This document shows, one piece after another, positions 34,514-46,272 of a stretch of DNA of 64,000 nt. Every line of letters starts with the position of its first letter. Position 1 is the stretch's first letter. The notes beneath the pieces are model-generated. The model searched no databases. It had not been told where the DNA came from and saw only the letters and a list, made by a program, of their open reading frames with translations. Both the position numbers and the translations under genes were made by a program. The DNA is from Paratinospora sagittata. Its lineage: Eukaryota; Streptophyta; Magnoliopsida; Ranunculales; Menispermaceae. The stretch covers positions 24,930,519 through 24,994,518 of the forward strand of contig CM069608.1 in the NCBI GenBank assembly GCA_035771175.1, given 5' to 3'.

Positions 34514-36059
34514 TGTTGCGTAAAATTATTGCAAGTGCACAATACCATTAACAAGTAATAAAGTAATGAATAGAGTATCGTTCCCACAGAGATTTGTTAC
34601 TGAATTTCTATGTTAAATATTAAAATTATTTCACCCTAATCTTATCTAAACACCAATTAAATTCGTTGTAATCTAAACAATAAAGTTAAATCTAAAACAA
34701 ATCAAAATTAATCAAAGTAATCAGAATAATTAAAACCTAGAATTACAATCTTCTCTCATATTTCAATTGGATTTATCTAACTAGTTTTCAATTAATTAAT
34801 TAAATTTGTTAACCAAGAATCTAAATAATTTACAAGCCTCTTTCGATGGTCAAGCAAAAATACCTTGAATAATTAAATCTCTATATTTCTATGAAATTTA
34901 AATTAAAACAAGATTCATTAAGATTATATTCTTCAATGGTTCCACGTGTCACATGAGTATATTTCTATCTCACATGAACTCAATAGCTTTCACCCTTATG
35001 ATCATATGTTATTTTAATCAAGTTCACAAATCTAAACTCCCTTCGTTAAGACCATATAGATTCAACAAATCATCTAATTAGAAGCATTAAGAACAGATTA
35101 AAATAAACAACTCTAAATAATTAATTAAAATCTAAAATCAAACATAAAATCCAATATCTAAATGAGATCCAATTATAACTGTAGACAAACAACTTAGCTC
35201 GTCATTGAAATAGAAAAAACCATAAAATTATTGATGAACATGTTAAATATAAATAAGAAGAAACTAGAAAACAAATTGGAAGATGTTGAAGATGCTCCCT
35301 TGTTTCCAACTTCGCGTTTTTTGCCTCCTTGGATTCAATTTTCTTCAACTTGTTCTCTTCTCTATTTTATCCTCCATGATGCTTTGAAAACCCTAAAAAA
35401 TGGTCTTTATATAACTACAAGTCCATAGGAAGTCATCCAAGCCGAATTAGGAAAGTTCGCAAAAAAATTAGAAAGTTTCTATTTTGAATCACACATTCGA
35501 TTTATTCCTCGCCATTTTTTCTCATGCTCTCCACTCCAAATCGACCTCAAAACCCTCTTATCTTGTAGTATTTCAAGTAAGGAATCCATAGAAACAAACA
35601 ACATCCAATTCGGAGTTAAATTGAGAAAGTTATGGCCGAAATACAAAGTCACGCAGAATCAAAGTTTCCGGCACCGCGACGCCCAGTTACGAGATTTTAC
35701 ACTTTTTTTTTCTTGATTTTCTTGTGAACTTAGCCAATATTTTACACTCCCGAGGCTTGTATGCACTTGTTTCTTTACTCTAACTCCCTTGGCTCCTCTT
35801 GCATCGTGTCTTCATCTTCTCAATCATCATTTAGAACATCAAAACACCTACAAAACACATCAAACCAAGTGAGTATCATGCTTTAATAATCTCATGAACC
35901 AACCTATAGAAATCCATACTAAAATAAGGCAAAAATACCAAAATGTAACTAAACTATCAAATAACTAAATTTATGGTAAACTAACCTAATATATGAACTA
36001 AATACCATAAAACACACCTAAAACATACTCTAAAACATATACTAAATACCTACTTATTA
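34514..36059 (-). repeat. 5' LTR of element B
   Basis: The pair of 29833-31417. Its outer end reads TAATAAGTAGG instead of TGATAAGTAGG, one change in the terminal TG. Confidence 0.9.
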
Positions 36060-37655
36060 GCCCTCAATAAAGACATGTTTGTTCATGGGTTTAGGCTCCC
36101 AATTCATCCTGTTCTATGTGAGTTTTTAGCAAAGTTGGAAGCGGCTCTTACTCAGTTGTGTCCATGGGTTTCGGGGTTATTGGTGAGTTGTTTTTCTTTG
36201 TGGACGAAGTACGATTTTGAGGATTTTAGTCTTAGGGAATTCTTATTCTGTTACAAAATAGTCCAACTCGGTAGTTCTACTGGTTGGTATGGGGCGATGC
36301 TGCATCGTTAGAAAAAATTGATCGAGGGATCCTTTCAATACGGTACTTCTTAGAGGAGTGAATGGTTCGCGGAGATTGAGCAGATGTGAGTTCGAGATCC
36401 CAGATTCGATGAAGATACTGCTTGTTGGGTAAGGCTGCGAGAAGGTTTATTCATGGGTTTCTTGCTTTTGTTGTCGTTTATAATCCTTTTATACAGTTGA
36501 TTTGCTATCTCTTTCGCAGGTTCCATGCGTCGCCCTCAGCTTCTGGACGAATTGGTAGAAAGGGTTGAGTACCTGCGTGAGCTGTCGGCTTCCAAGCGAG
36601 CTTTCATTACTTTAACTTTGGCGAGTCACATTGCGTCACTGCCAGCTGCAGCGGGTCTTAGTCCTCCACGAGGTAAGTTAGGTGGTTGGTAGTAAGTAAG
36701 TTGTTGCTTGGTAGCCTTTGCTGGTTTTGTTGATTATTAGTTTTTTTTGGCAGTGATTCCTATGTCGGGCTTTTCCGCTCAATTGGGCGTTCCTAATCGT
36801 CCCCACTTTAACCTGAGGTTGCCTTTGCCGCCCGCCATGACGGACGAAGCCGAATTGTTGCTCGGTTAACAACGTTTGTTGCGGAAAGAGAATGTTGCAA
36901 CCTCTGCCCCGGTCAGCCAGGTCAAGTTTGACCCACCCGTTTCGATGCCTAAGGAAGGTCTGGTTTTATATTACTCGGTGTTCGGGAAAGGAAAAAAGAA
37001 AATCACGTATGCTCATCCTCCTTATAAGAAGAAAAAGGTTTTGGGTTCTAGGTTTGTAGATCCTATCCCAGTTGAGAAAATAGAGGATTTTGAGGAGTAT
37101 GTAGGTCGGGATTAGGAGTGTGAGAACCTGGGAAATTCGAGGCGCTAAACTTGAGCCCCTGTGGGATGAGTCGATCACTCAACTCGCATAGGTATTCCCT
37201 CTTGACTCTTTCTTTTGTTTCCTTCTTGATTTGGTTCACTTCATTTGTTTCTTATGTTTCTTTTGTGTGCATTGTTGTCTTTGCAGGCCATGTATGCGAT
37301 GAGCATCACTTGGGAAAAGATGGGAGTAAAACTTAAGGAGGTAGAGATGAGTTGTAGTCGACGTGTGTCCGAGTAGCGAAGATCAGCCAAGGAGCAGGCT
37401 GCCAAAGCTGCCTGAAGCGAGAAAGAGGCTGAGCTGATTCGTCTAAAGATCAAGAAGAAAGAAGATGAACTTGTTGCGGCTCGTCATTAGATGGATGAGA
37501 TGCGCGCCCAGTATGAGGCCGAGGTGGCGAATGCAAGCAAGCAAGCAGGTGATCGCAGTTACATTGAGGGCATGGGAGACTTGCGCTCTGAGATCGAGTA
37601 TCGCCACCCAGATCAGAGCCTTGGCTTCTTGGATAAAGATTGCCCCGAGATGTAG

Positions 37656-38117
37656 AGTCGTGTTATCAGGGTTTCGTCTACATAGCTTCTTTTGCTTTTC
37701 ATCTTTCTTGTTTTAGTTTTGTGGTTGTTTATTGTAAACCATTAGGCCTGGAATTTGTGGTCTTATATTAACGGTTGGTCTCTGGTGAGGCCTTCTTTTA
37801 GTTTGCTTTTGTTTGATGCTTCTTTTTATCTGATCATTAACTTTGTTTTGCTCGTTGGCTTGCTTATTTTCTGTTCACGTGCTATTTAAGTAGTTGCTTG
37901 GGATGTTGTTGTCCACTTATGATCTCTCATTGCCCAGGACCCGTACAACTAGCATGAGTTCATGCAACCTGACGCTTTATTCTTTCTGTTCTCGGGTTGC
38001 TTGCTCGAGCCATTTTTACCTAAGACGTATTATGTTTGCGTCATTTTGGCTATTCCGTGTCGATCCTAAGGTTTTGTAGCCTTGACGGGTGTTTGGCTTG
38101 TGTTGAGCCTGGGGCCT
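37656..38117. other. 3' flank of the accessory gene, no further gene seen
   Basis: T-rich sequence follows the stop at 37653-37655. It contains no LTR end until TGTTAATC at 38118. Confidence 0.4.
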
Positions 38118-38860
38118 TGTTAATCTAATTTCCCTCATGACCCAGATTTAAAAATATATTTTGATAATTATAAATCATATTCTGATCATTATAATATATG
38201 CATCGCACATCTAATTTCACATGAAGATTCACCCAAAGACTCGACGATGCTTGGTGAAAAGGCTATCAAGATCAAACTGAAGACCATGATCGTTCGATGA
38301 CATATCTTTGTGTTATTAGACTATGTTTAGGTTGTAGAATCTATGTTATCATATGATTCAGAAAATGTGTATGATTGGATGATTTAGTTGATTCGATCTC
38401 AAAATATTTTTCGTTGATTTTATCAATCACTTAATGAATTTTCAACGTTTGATTTGATTCAAAATACCAAGTATTTAATCATGTTTAGTCGAGCTTTAAA
38501 ATGTTGAAAAATGTCAAAATTATTTTTAAGTGTTCTTTAGGACGCTGATGTATCAATTAGGACACTAATGTTTCAGTAGCTCCTTCTTGTACTTGGTAAG
38601 TCAGGAAGCTGATGACACATTAGGACGCTGATAAGGTTCTAGGTTGAAAATGCACTTACCTATCAAGACGCTTACATCTTGAGTAGTGCCCTCATTGATT
38701 CAACCAAATAAACTTATCAGGATGCTGATTGAATATCAACAGGCTGACTGATCTTAAGTATTTCAAGCATCAAAATGCTTACAATTCAGTAGCGCCCTTA
38801 CGTTATTTTGTTTTAAAACAAGTCAACATGCTGATTGTTAACACTTAAGGACTTTGATAG
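38118..38860 (+). repeat. Copia LTR fragment related to F and E
   Basis: It begins TGTTAATCTAATTTCCCTCATG, similar to TGTTGAACCAATTATCCTCATG of F. It carries the same AGGACGCTGAT/AGTAGCGCCCT motifs, then is cut by the Tekay-like LTR at 38861. It has diverged more from E than E has from F, so it need not be E's own 5' LTR. Confidence 0.65.
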
Positions 38861-38881
38861 TGTAATACCCCCGAAATTAGA

Positions 38882-38934
<53 letters not shown>
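38882..38934 (+). repeat. (AT)n microsatellite in G LTR
   Basis: It lies about 22 bases inside the LTR start, at the same place as the simple repeats in C1 and C2. Confidence 0.95.
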
Positions 38935-38938
<4 letters not shown>

Positions 38939-40133
38939 TCAAAATACAACATATGGATAAATAAAATTCTATATATGCTAATAATATGATATATATATCT
39001 CACAAGATGGGAAGATTAGTTTTGAGCCCATGTCCATACATATGTGACAAGATGAGAATATTCATTTTGAGCCCATGTCCATGATATATATGTCACAAGA
39101 TGGGAATATTAGTTTTAAGCCTATGACCATTATCAAGTCCAATGGTCAAAGCCCAATGTTAATTCAAGACCAATCTTAAGATCAAGCCCAAATTCAAGTC
39201 CGAAAGATAAAAGATTCTAAGGCCCAAAGTCCAAGTCTAACACTATGTGTGAATTGTTGGTGGAAAAGTGGATTACAAGTGTAAGGACATGATTTATTTG
39301 GTGGGAAAGTGTATTACATGTGTAAGGCCATGATTTTTTGTGAGTTTTTAAATTGTTTGGTGGGAAAGTGGATTACAAGTGTAAGGCCATGATTTTTTGG
39401 TAAATTTTTAATTGAGTGGTGTGGATTGGATGGAACTAGTATAAAAGGGGGTGCCTCCCTTTCATTTTTTCCATCCCATTCTTCATTTCTCCTCCCCCTC
39501 TCTTGGAGACTCCCTCTCTTGAAAATCTTAGTATGCTCTGTGGTTGTAGTTTTTACTGATCTTCCACATCAGAAAATATTTTCTAGAGTACTCTCATCTC
39601 ATCTCTCCCCTCCTTAGGTCCTCTCCCTTGAAGCATTTTCTCTTTTTTCCTTTAGAAATTCTCTCTAGAAATTCTCTCTCTTCCCTTGAGACTCTCTCTT
39701 GGAGACTCTCCTATTTGATGCATAGGGGAAGCTTTAGTGGAACACCGATCTTGAAAAATTGAAGGTGGGAACGAAACATAGGTTTGCGTGTATTATGTCT
39801 TTCATAAAGTTTTCATACATTTATCATACGTCTGATATGCACTTAGACTACAACATCATGTATAATGTTCACTTAGACTATACTAGTCATACCTGTACCT
39901 TGATACATGGAATCAAAGTATTATACCGTTACTCTGCTGGATTAGTAATCAATTTAATTGGCCAGACTTAGTCTTGTCCCCGGTAACTTTAAATAGTGAA
40001 AGAGAGGCAGCTTGCTGCTCTAGAAGACTTGGTATTTAAGTGGACTGTGGTGTCCCACCTCTCAGCCCGGGGACTAGTCTGGTTGATTCTATTGAGAACT
40101 ATTCACTATGTGAAGGAAATACTGTATGTCAAA

Positions 40134-40275
40134 ACTATTCACGTGCACAATACTATTCACATACACAATACCATTCACGTCTTGTACTATTCACATATAT
40201 GGTACTATTCATGCATACGATACCATTCACATGTTTTACTATTCACATATACAGTACCATTCACCTATACGGTTG
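40134..40275 (+). repeat. 18-bp minisatellite in G LTR (about 8 units)
   Basis: Units of the type ACTATTCACATACACAAT, with AC(T/C)ATTCAC as the constant core and 16-18 base spacing. Confidence 0.9.
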
Positions 40276-41104
40276 ATTCTTAGTCCAGTTCTGGGAGTAT
40301 TCCACTAGATACAACCTTTGACTAAAACCTTACTCACATGATCATGCATTGGGAATTGGGATTATAGTAGACAGAGCACCTAGGGACGTAAGTCGTTCTT
40401 GGCCTAATGACTGATTATTGGTGCATGAGTACCTACTTTATTGAATCAAGCCTAAGTAGTACATCTCTGTTGTAAATTTTATTGTGACAGCCAAAAGGAG
40501 ATGTGCGGATTGGGTTGTACTTTAATATTATTTGTTGATTATATGTTCATTGGCGATGGACGTACAGTATGAACCCAGGGCAAATTACCCTGGAGATGGA
40601 CATCTGTACGTGAACCCAGGATGGTACCTGGCCATGAACCTTTATGAAACGACATGTTATGAGTGCCTACTAAGTTGTGATATTGTGCATTGGTGTTGAT
40701 GATATGTTGTGTTTATCTGATGATTATGATTATGACGATCTCTTTATTAATTGCTATAATCCATGGAATATCTGTTTTACCTACTGGGCGAGGGCTCATC
40801 CTGTTGCTAACTATTTTTTAGGAGCTTAAGGTGGATTTGGGTGGAGGTACATGGGCCCTTGTTTGGTAACTCTTGACTTTACTATATAATAAGTTAGGGT
40901 AGTTTTTGGGGAGCATGTTCCCTCGAACAGGCGGTCATTGGACTGCCCTTATTGTGTACCAGAAATATTAACATGTAATAAAAATAAAATTTTGTTCTTA
41001 TAGTGTGTACCTGCGCATTTGATTTTATGTTGTAACTGCATCACATCTCGCCAGTGAGTGTTCCGCCGGTCTAGGTGCCTCTGGGCGGGGTGTGACAGTT
41101 TTAA

Positions 41105-41116
41105 TGGTATTAGAGG
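41105..41116 (+). promoter_or_regulatory. Decayed primer binding site of G
   Basis: TGGTATTAGAGG differs from TGGTATCAGAGC at two positions. Confidence 0.7.
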
Positions 41117-42182
41117 AAAAGGTCTACGGCCCTCCCAAAACCCACGTACCTAGAATCGCCCAGGGGTTGTGAAAACCCTAAAACGCATGTAATTTTTTTT
41201 TTTTTACTAGAAACTTAGGTGGAAAGACTAGCATAAACTTCAAGAGAAAAAAATAAAAGAAAAAGAAAATGTTGTCCAAAGGACAAGAGCATAAATCTTA
41301 AAGGAAAATTTCATTCCAAGAATGTTTAGAAGAACGTTATGAAGAACATGTCGAAATACATTTTAAGTCGAAGAACCAGACAAAGTAATACTAGTAGGCA
41401 ATAGGATACTGGCATGAAAAACCAAATTTTATGAATGAAAATTTTGTTTGTGACTATGTTTGGTGGGCATACTTGCAACCTTAATTTTCTCTTGTATCAC
41501 TAACTTTGGAGTGGTATGGGACACAACAAAATTGGAGGATACCAAACAAAATTTTGGAAGTAAGAAAACCCACGACCTTGTGTGGCAAATCATCTGGGAA
41601 AGTTGAATCACTAAGATTATCACTCAGTTTACGTGTTATAGGACGAGTAAACTTGGAGGATACCATTAGTGGACCACCTTTCAAGTAATGTTTGCAGAGA
41701 TGACATTCATACGACTTGACTTGGTTACGTCCCTTATCACCAAATTCTCGTGGTATGAGACACGAAAACTTAAAGGATAATCGGAAAAGCCAAGAAAATG
41801 AGTTTGGGTGTATAGGAATGCGATAGAACGTATTAGGGCATTTACTAATGATAGTCTTAGAGATTCTATGACTCGTATGAGTTTTCAAAAGAAGTAAGTA
41901 TATTCAAAGAGATTAAAACAAAATTTTTGAAAGGGTTTAAAGGTTATAAGTATGAACTACTCCACTTTTGTTTTATACCTTGGCCAACATACGAGGTGCA
42001 TTAGAAATCTTTGACTCCTCATCAAAACTTTACACTATACCTAGAAAATTAGGTGATCAAATATTTACAAAATTCTTGAATTTATGAATTGTTAAGAATA
42101 TCACATCGCTACACTATTTCTTGACTTTATTTCATGGAAACATTATAAAGAAGAGTTATATTTTCTCCTCGGCAGTGGAGAA
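41117..42182 (+). other. Leader and spacer of G
   Basis: From about 41395 the sequence matches the spacer between extra ORF and gag in C2, including the three GGTATGGGAC-type repeats (near 41513, 41637 and 41751) and TTTTCTCCTCGGCAG before gag. Bases 41117-41394 have no counterpart of the extra ORF. Confidence 0.65.
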
Positions 42183-42190
42183 AAATGTAA

Positions 42191-43258
42191 ACCAGAAAAA
42201 GAGGAAGGCCACGCTCAACTACTTGCTCAACAGAGGAGGCACCTGCTGAGACAAAGAATCAGGAACCGCCACCTCCCACACACAACACTGCTACAGGGCA
42301 GACAATGCCACCCCAACCTATGCCTTTTGTCATGCCTCCGCGCATGGAACATATTTTTCCGCGCATGGAACATATTTTCTCCGGATTCATTGAGATGATC
42401 AAAGCTATTGTACATATGGCCATCAAGGAAATGACGACAAATCAAGTGCTTATTGTTCAAGCACCTGTAAACATTATCAAGTCTGATTCAGAAAGCAAAA
42501 CCGATAAGATCACGAAATATAAAAAGCTCCAACCCATTACTTTTGCAGGCACTCAAGTGAGGCCAGAAAATGGCTAGATGAGTCAAAAAAGGCTCTAGAG
42601 GCTATGGGAGTTGGCGATAACAGAAAAATTCCACTAGCTTCATATCAGCTCATTGGGGGAGAAAATCTCTAGTAGAAAATTGTGAAGGAGGATACGATGG
42701 TCAATATAACAACCATGACTTGGATGGAATTCGAATCATTGTTCATTAACGAATATTTCCTAACGTTGTGAAGAGTGAAAAACACCAAGAGTTTGCCAAG
42801 TTCTATCAAGGCAGCATGACAGTCTGAGAATATGCTGCAAAATTCATAGAATTATCAATCTTCTCTCTCTTCACAATCTCTACAGAGCAAGATAAGGCTG
42901 AGAAATTCTTTAATGGCCTTTGACTGAATATTCGTCAGGCCCTAGCATTCTTGGAACTCAAGAACTATAGAAAGCTCATAAATATGGCCATGAACTACGA
43001 GCAAGAGAAGATAGATCAAGAACTGCAGAAGAACAAGGGAAAATAGACGACAACATTTTCCAAACCAGGCAACCAGCAGGGCAACAAGAAAAAAACCTAC
43101 CAGAACTCTTACCCAACCCTCATGCTAAAACAAGAGGCCCCTACACCAGTGGCCGAAGCTTTTAACCCTGGTCATTAGGGTTTTAAGAATCAAAATCGAG
43201 GTCGTCGAAATGGCAGAGGTGGCCTCCAAAATGGCCATGGAAGAGGTTGTGGCGCCTT
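42191..43258 (+). pseudogene. G gag, heavily disrupted
   Basis: The start codon is followed directly by TAA, where C1 and C2 have CAA. Recognisable pieces include 'KITKYKKLQPITFAGT' near 42510 and, in broken frames, the WLDESKKALEAMG and YARKF-like segments, then a K/Q/N-rich part. Several stops are present. The copy ends in the glycine/arginine-rich stretch before the zinc knuckle. Confidence 0.7.
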
Positions 43259-43389
43259 AGAAATCATTTCATCTAGCCCATAACCCATTTGTATTTTTGC
43301 CCAAACTCTATGTGCTCGCCTTGGCATGTATATTTGTATGTTTGATGTGTGATTATTGCTTATAGAAAAGAATTTAAACAATTAAATTT

Positions 43390-45060
43390 TGATGATGATG
43401 AACCCAAGACAACCAAGATTATAGATCTTGAACCTGAACCATCTTTAAAATCCTCTAAAAACTCTAGACTGCTTCAAGGTCTTTCCCAAGATCAAATTTT
43501 AGGAGATCCATGAAAGGGTCCACTAGAACTTCAATTCAAAAAGATCAGGAGCTTGTTGCTTTTGTATCACAATTTGAACCAATTAAAGTGGAAGAGGCAC
43601 GAAAAGATGAAAACTGAATTCTTGCTATGCAAGAAGAACTAGGACACTTTGTGCGAAACAAAGTATGAGAATTAGTTCCTAGACCTTTTCATCAATCCGT
43701 TATAGGAACCAAATGGATCTTTAGAAACAAAAAGAATGAACAAGGTATCATTGTCCGCAATAAGGCTAGATTGGTTGCACAAGGGTACAACCAAGAAGAA
43801 GGCATAGACTTCGAAGAAGCCTTTGCCCTAGTGGCAAGATTAGAGGCAATAAGAATGTTACTTGCCTATGCTTGTTACAAGGATTTTCCCTTATACCAAA
43901 TGGATGTAAAGAGTGTTTTTCTAAATGAATACATCAACGAAGAGGTATATGTGGAACAACCTCCAGGGTTTGAGGATGCTCAAGACCCAGAATATGTGTT
44001 CAAACTCCACAAAGCCTTATATGGATTAAGACAAGCTCCAAGAGCTTGGTATGATCGACTAAGTTCATTTCTTTTAGTCATAAGTTTCACAAAGGAAAAC
44101 TTGATCCAACTTTGTTTATCAAACATCACAATAGAAATATGTTTATTGTTCAAATTTATGTTGATGATATCATTTTTGGTGCATCAAACAAAGAACTATG
44201 TGATGAGTTTTCTAAATTAATGCAGAAGAAATTTAAAATGAGTATGATGGGAGAACTTACATACTTTCTCAGCTTACAAATTAAGCAAATGCCAAAAGCC
44301 ACATTCATAAGCCAATCAAAGTATGCTAAGGAAATGGTTAAAAAGTTTTAAATGCAAAATTTGAAATCGATTGATACTCCATGTACCTTTGCAATCAAAT
44401 TAGATAAGGATGAAAAAAGTAAATCAATTGATTCAAAACTTTATGGAAGTATTATTGGAAGTCTGTTGTACTTAACTGTAAGTCGACCTGACATTATGTT
44501 CAGTGTCTCCCTTTGTGCAAGATTTCAATCAGAACCTAAATAATCTCATTTAAAGTGTGTCAAACGAATATTCAGATACATAAATGACACAACTCATTTA
44601 GGAATCTAGTATTCCAAAGGTACTTCATTTGATCTCAGAAGTTATGTACACTCCGACTTTGCTGGTAGTCTCACTGATAGGAAAAGTACCTCCAGATTTT
44701 GTCACTTTCTTGAAAATTCTTTGATTTCTTGGTTTTGCATGAAACAACACTTTGTGGCACTATCCACAGCTGAAGCAGAATATGTTGCAGTTGGAAGTTA
44801 CTGTTCTCAGGTTCTTTACATGAAACAACAACTTAAGGATTATCAAATATTTATTCCATCTGCTGAGATGTTGTGTGATAATACTAGTGCTATTAACATT
44901 TCTAAAAATCTTGTATAGCACTCCTGAACTAAGCATATTCAAATAAGACATAACTTTTTATAGGATCATGTGCAAAATGGAGAAGTCATATTATCTCACA
45001 TTGGAACCAAAGAACAACTGGCTGACATACTTAAAGCCTTACAAAAAGACTAGTTTGTTC
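43390..45060 (+). pseudogene. Copia E RT and RNase H, several frameshifts and stops
   Basis: The RT begins with a degraded 'FEPIKVEEARKDEN' region near 43570 and continues '[20 protein letters not shown]' (43765 on), '[20 protein letters not shown]' and '[14 protein letters not shown]'. The catalytic box '[12 protein letters not shown]' is intact near 44155 but in another frame. RNase H has 'LSTAEAEYVAVGSYC' (44761 on) and ends near 'KEQLADI' at about 45015. The '[11 protein letters not shown]' and '[10 protein letters not shown]' wording resembles SIRE- or Tork-type copia elements. Only the C-terminal half of pol is present; gag, protease and integrase are missing. Confidence 0.85.
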
Positions 45061-45367
45061 ACATTCGAAGAGAACTTGGCATGTTCTCTGAGACTGATTT
45101 GTGATGCTTACCTCTATATGGGGGGAGACATATTTCATGATATTTTACTCTTTTTGATATTTCAAAAGGGAGAGAAGTAATATCATTGAAACATCATATA
45201 TTCAGGGAAAGCTTAACACTAAGGGGAAGTCTTAGTGACGTTTTAAGTACATTCCTTGGGAATAAACTCATATCAGATGAATCAAGGATCATTCGTACTG
45301 CATTTCATGCATACACATATCATTTTATTAGCTGACTTCAAAGCCTATAGTAATGTGTTTGAAATCA

Positions 45368-45383
45368 TCAAAAATGGGAAAAT
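45368..45383 (+). promoter_or_regulatory. Polypurine tract of copia E (degraded)
   Basis: AAAAATGGGAAAAT, before LTR start TGTTAAACC, corresponds to AAAAAGGGGAGAT in F. Confidence 0.7.
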
Positions 45384-46203
45384 TGTTAAACCAATTATCC
45401 TCACTTCCCTTACGAAGAATATGTCCCTAATATGAAAGATATTTTGATGATTACAAACTACATTCTGTCTATGATATTATTGCACATATGGCATATCTAA
45501 TCTTACTTGAAGGTTTCAAAGAATCAATGATGCATGACGAACACATTAAAGATCTTCTTGAAGACCATTATCATTTTAAGATGTTCGGTTGTATGATTAG
45601 ATTATGATAGGTTATAGGACCTTCTATGTCATATGATTCAGCGATATGTATGTCTGCATGTTTTAAATCGATCGTTTGCATATTCGATTTAATTCGGTTA
45701 CATTATGTTTTATCAAGCTTTAATCGAGAAATCAAAAATCGCTTTTATAAAGTCTTTCAGGACACTAATGTTTTAAGCAGCGCCCTCCTGGACTTAATGA
45801 GTCAGGCTGCTTATAAAATATTAGGATGCTTCAGGTTGAATTAAACTGATTAATAAAGACGCTTACTTGTAAGTGGCGACCTTTCTTTTATCAACCTTTG
45901 AGAATGTTAGGACACTGACTTAGTTTCACCTCGCTGAAAGTTCTTTTTATTTTCAAGTGATTTCTATCTGTAAGGACGCTGATAGTTATAAGTTGAATAA
46001 ATTATCAGGACGCTTACTGTTCTTCAGCGTATTCAACATTGTTTTAAAACTATCTGTAAAATTTCAAGACGCTAACTCTTAAGTAGCGCCCTTGTGTGTT
46101 TAGTGTTTTAAAACAAAGCAGGACGCTAACTGTGAAATAGAACCATCATGTTTTGAGTCGTTCAAATCATCAAAGTCAGGACGTTTACGACTTAGTAGCG
46201 CCC

Positions 46204-46238
46204 TGTAATACCCTGTATTTCACAAAAAAAAAAAATAC

Positions 46239-46272
<34 letters not shown>

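Larger units (their letters stand above)
29833..36059 (-). mobile_element. Element B: complete gag-only Athila-like retrotransposon
   Basis: Two LTRs (29833-31417 and 34514-36059) bound a 3.1-kb interior with primer site, gag, noncoding 3' region and purine tract, but no pol. GCCCT flanks both sides (29828-29832 and 36060-36064), proving one insertion event into the accessory gene. The noncoding part matches element A. The LTRs differ by scattered changes (six in the first 77 aligned bases) and one indel of about 20 bases near 31020, so the insertion is not recent. Confidence 0.9.
29464..37655 (+). pseudogene. Antisense accessory gene of the Tat-like element, 'putative gypsy-type transposon' protein, split by element B
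   Basis: ATG at 29464 ('MSAPCENLGFSWPYTL'), then after a frameshift 'EVFHKFGVHSTVTSGLPRRM' up to 29832. Element B (29833-36059) interrupts. The frame resumes with 'MFVHGFRLPIHPVLCEFLAK' and 'LVSCFSLWTKYDFEDFSLRE' (36075-36310), which match the core layout of plant 'putative gypsy type transposon' proteins (GLR-PLHP...Q-P-W...). Downstream pieces are bounded by good splice sites: 36520-36672 (ends at GTAAGT), 36754-37191 and 37287-37655. The last is rich in K, E and A like a coiled coil ('MDEMRAQYEAEVANASKQAG'). Stops at 36309 and later, plus frameshifts, show decay. Similar genes lie antisense near the 3' LTR of some Tat-lineage elements; the purine tract at 29027 supports that reading. Function unknown. 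Confidence 0.6.
38861..41097 (+). repeat. 5' LTR of element G
   Basis: The LTR runs from TGTAATACCCCCG to GGGCGGGGTGTGACA. It shares the ends and the 'gtcttgtccc.gtaactttaaatagtgaa' region with the C LTRs. It contains an (AT)n run (38882-38934), three units of a roughly 60-bp ACAAGATGGGAA repeat (39000-39125), TTGGTGGGAAAGTGGATTAC repeats (39250-39420), and a minisatellite (40134-40275). Confidence 0.85.
38861..43258 (+). mobile_element. Element G: Tekay relative without the extra ORF, 3' truncated
   Basis: A 5' LTR (38861-41097) is followed by a decayed primer site, a short leader, the same spacer as the C copies, and a broken gag that ends before the zinc knuckle, where copia sequence starts (about 43258). 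The interval that holds the extra ORF in C1, C2 and C3 is absent. Confidence 0.75.

Noticed and set aside
36876..37115. 79-codon frame considered as a separate small gene
   Set aside because: It lies in the interval 36754-37191, bounded by splice-like sites, and fits as part of the decayed accessory gene.
38118..38860. Treating this copia LTR as E's own 5' LTR, making E a full nested element from 38118 to 57404
   Set aside because: Its sequence is clearly more diverged from the E 3' LTR than the F LTR is, and no matching flanking duplication was found; kept as a separate fragment.
40130..40280. Regular spacing suggested a CRISPR-like array
   Set aside because: Units are contiguous 16-18 base minisatellite repeats without unique spacers, inside a plant LTR.
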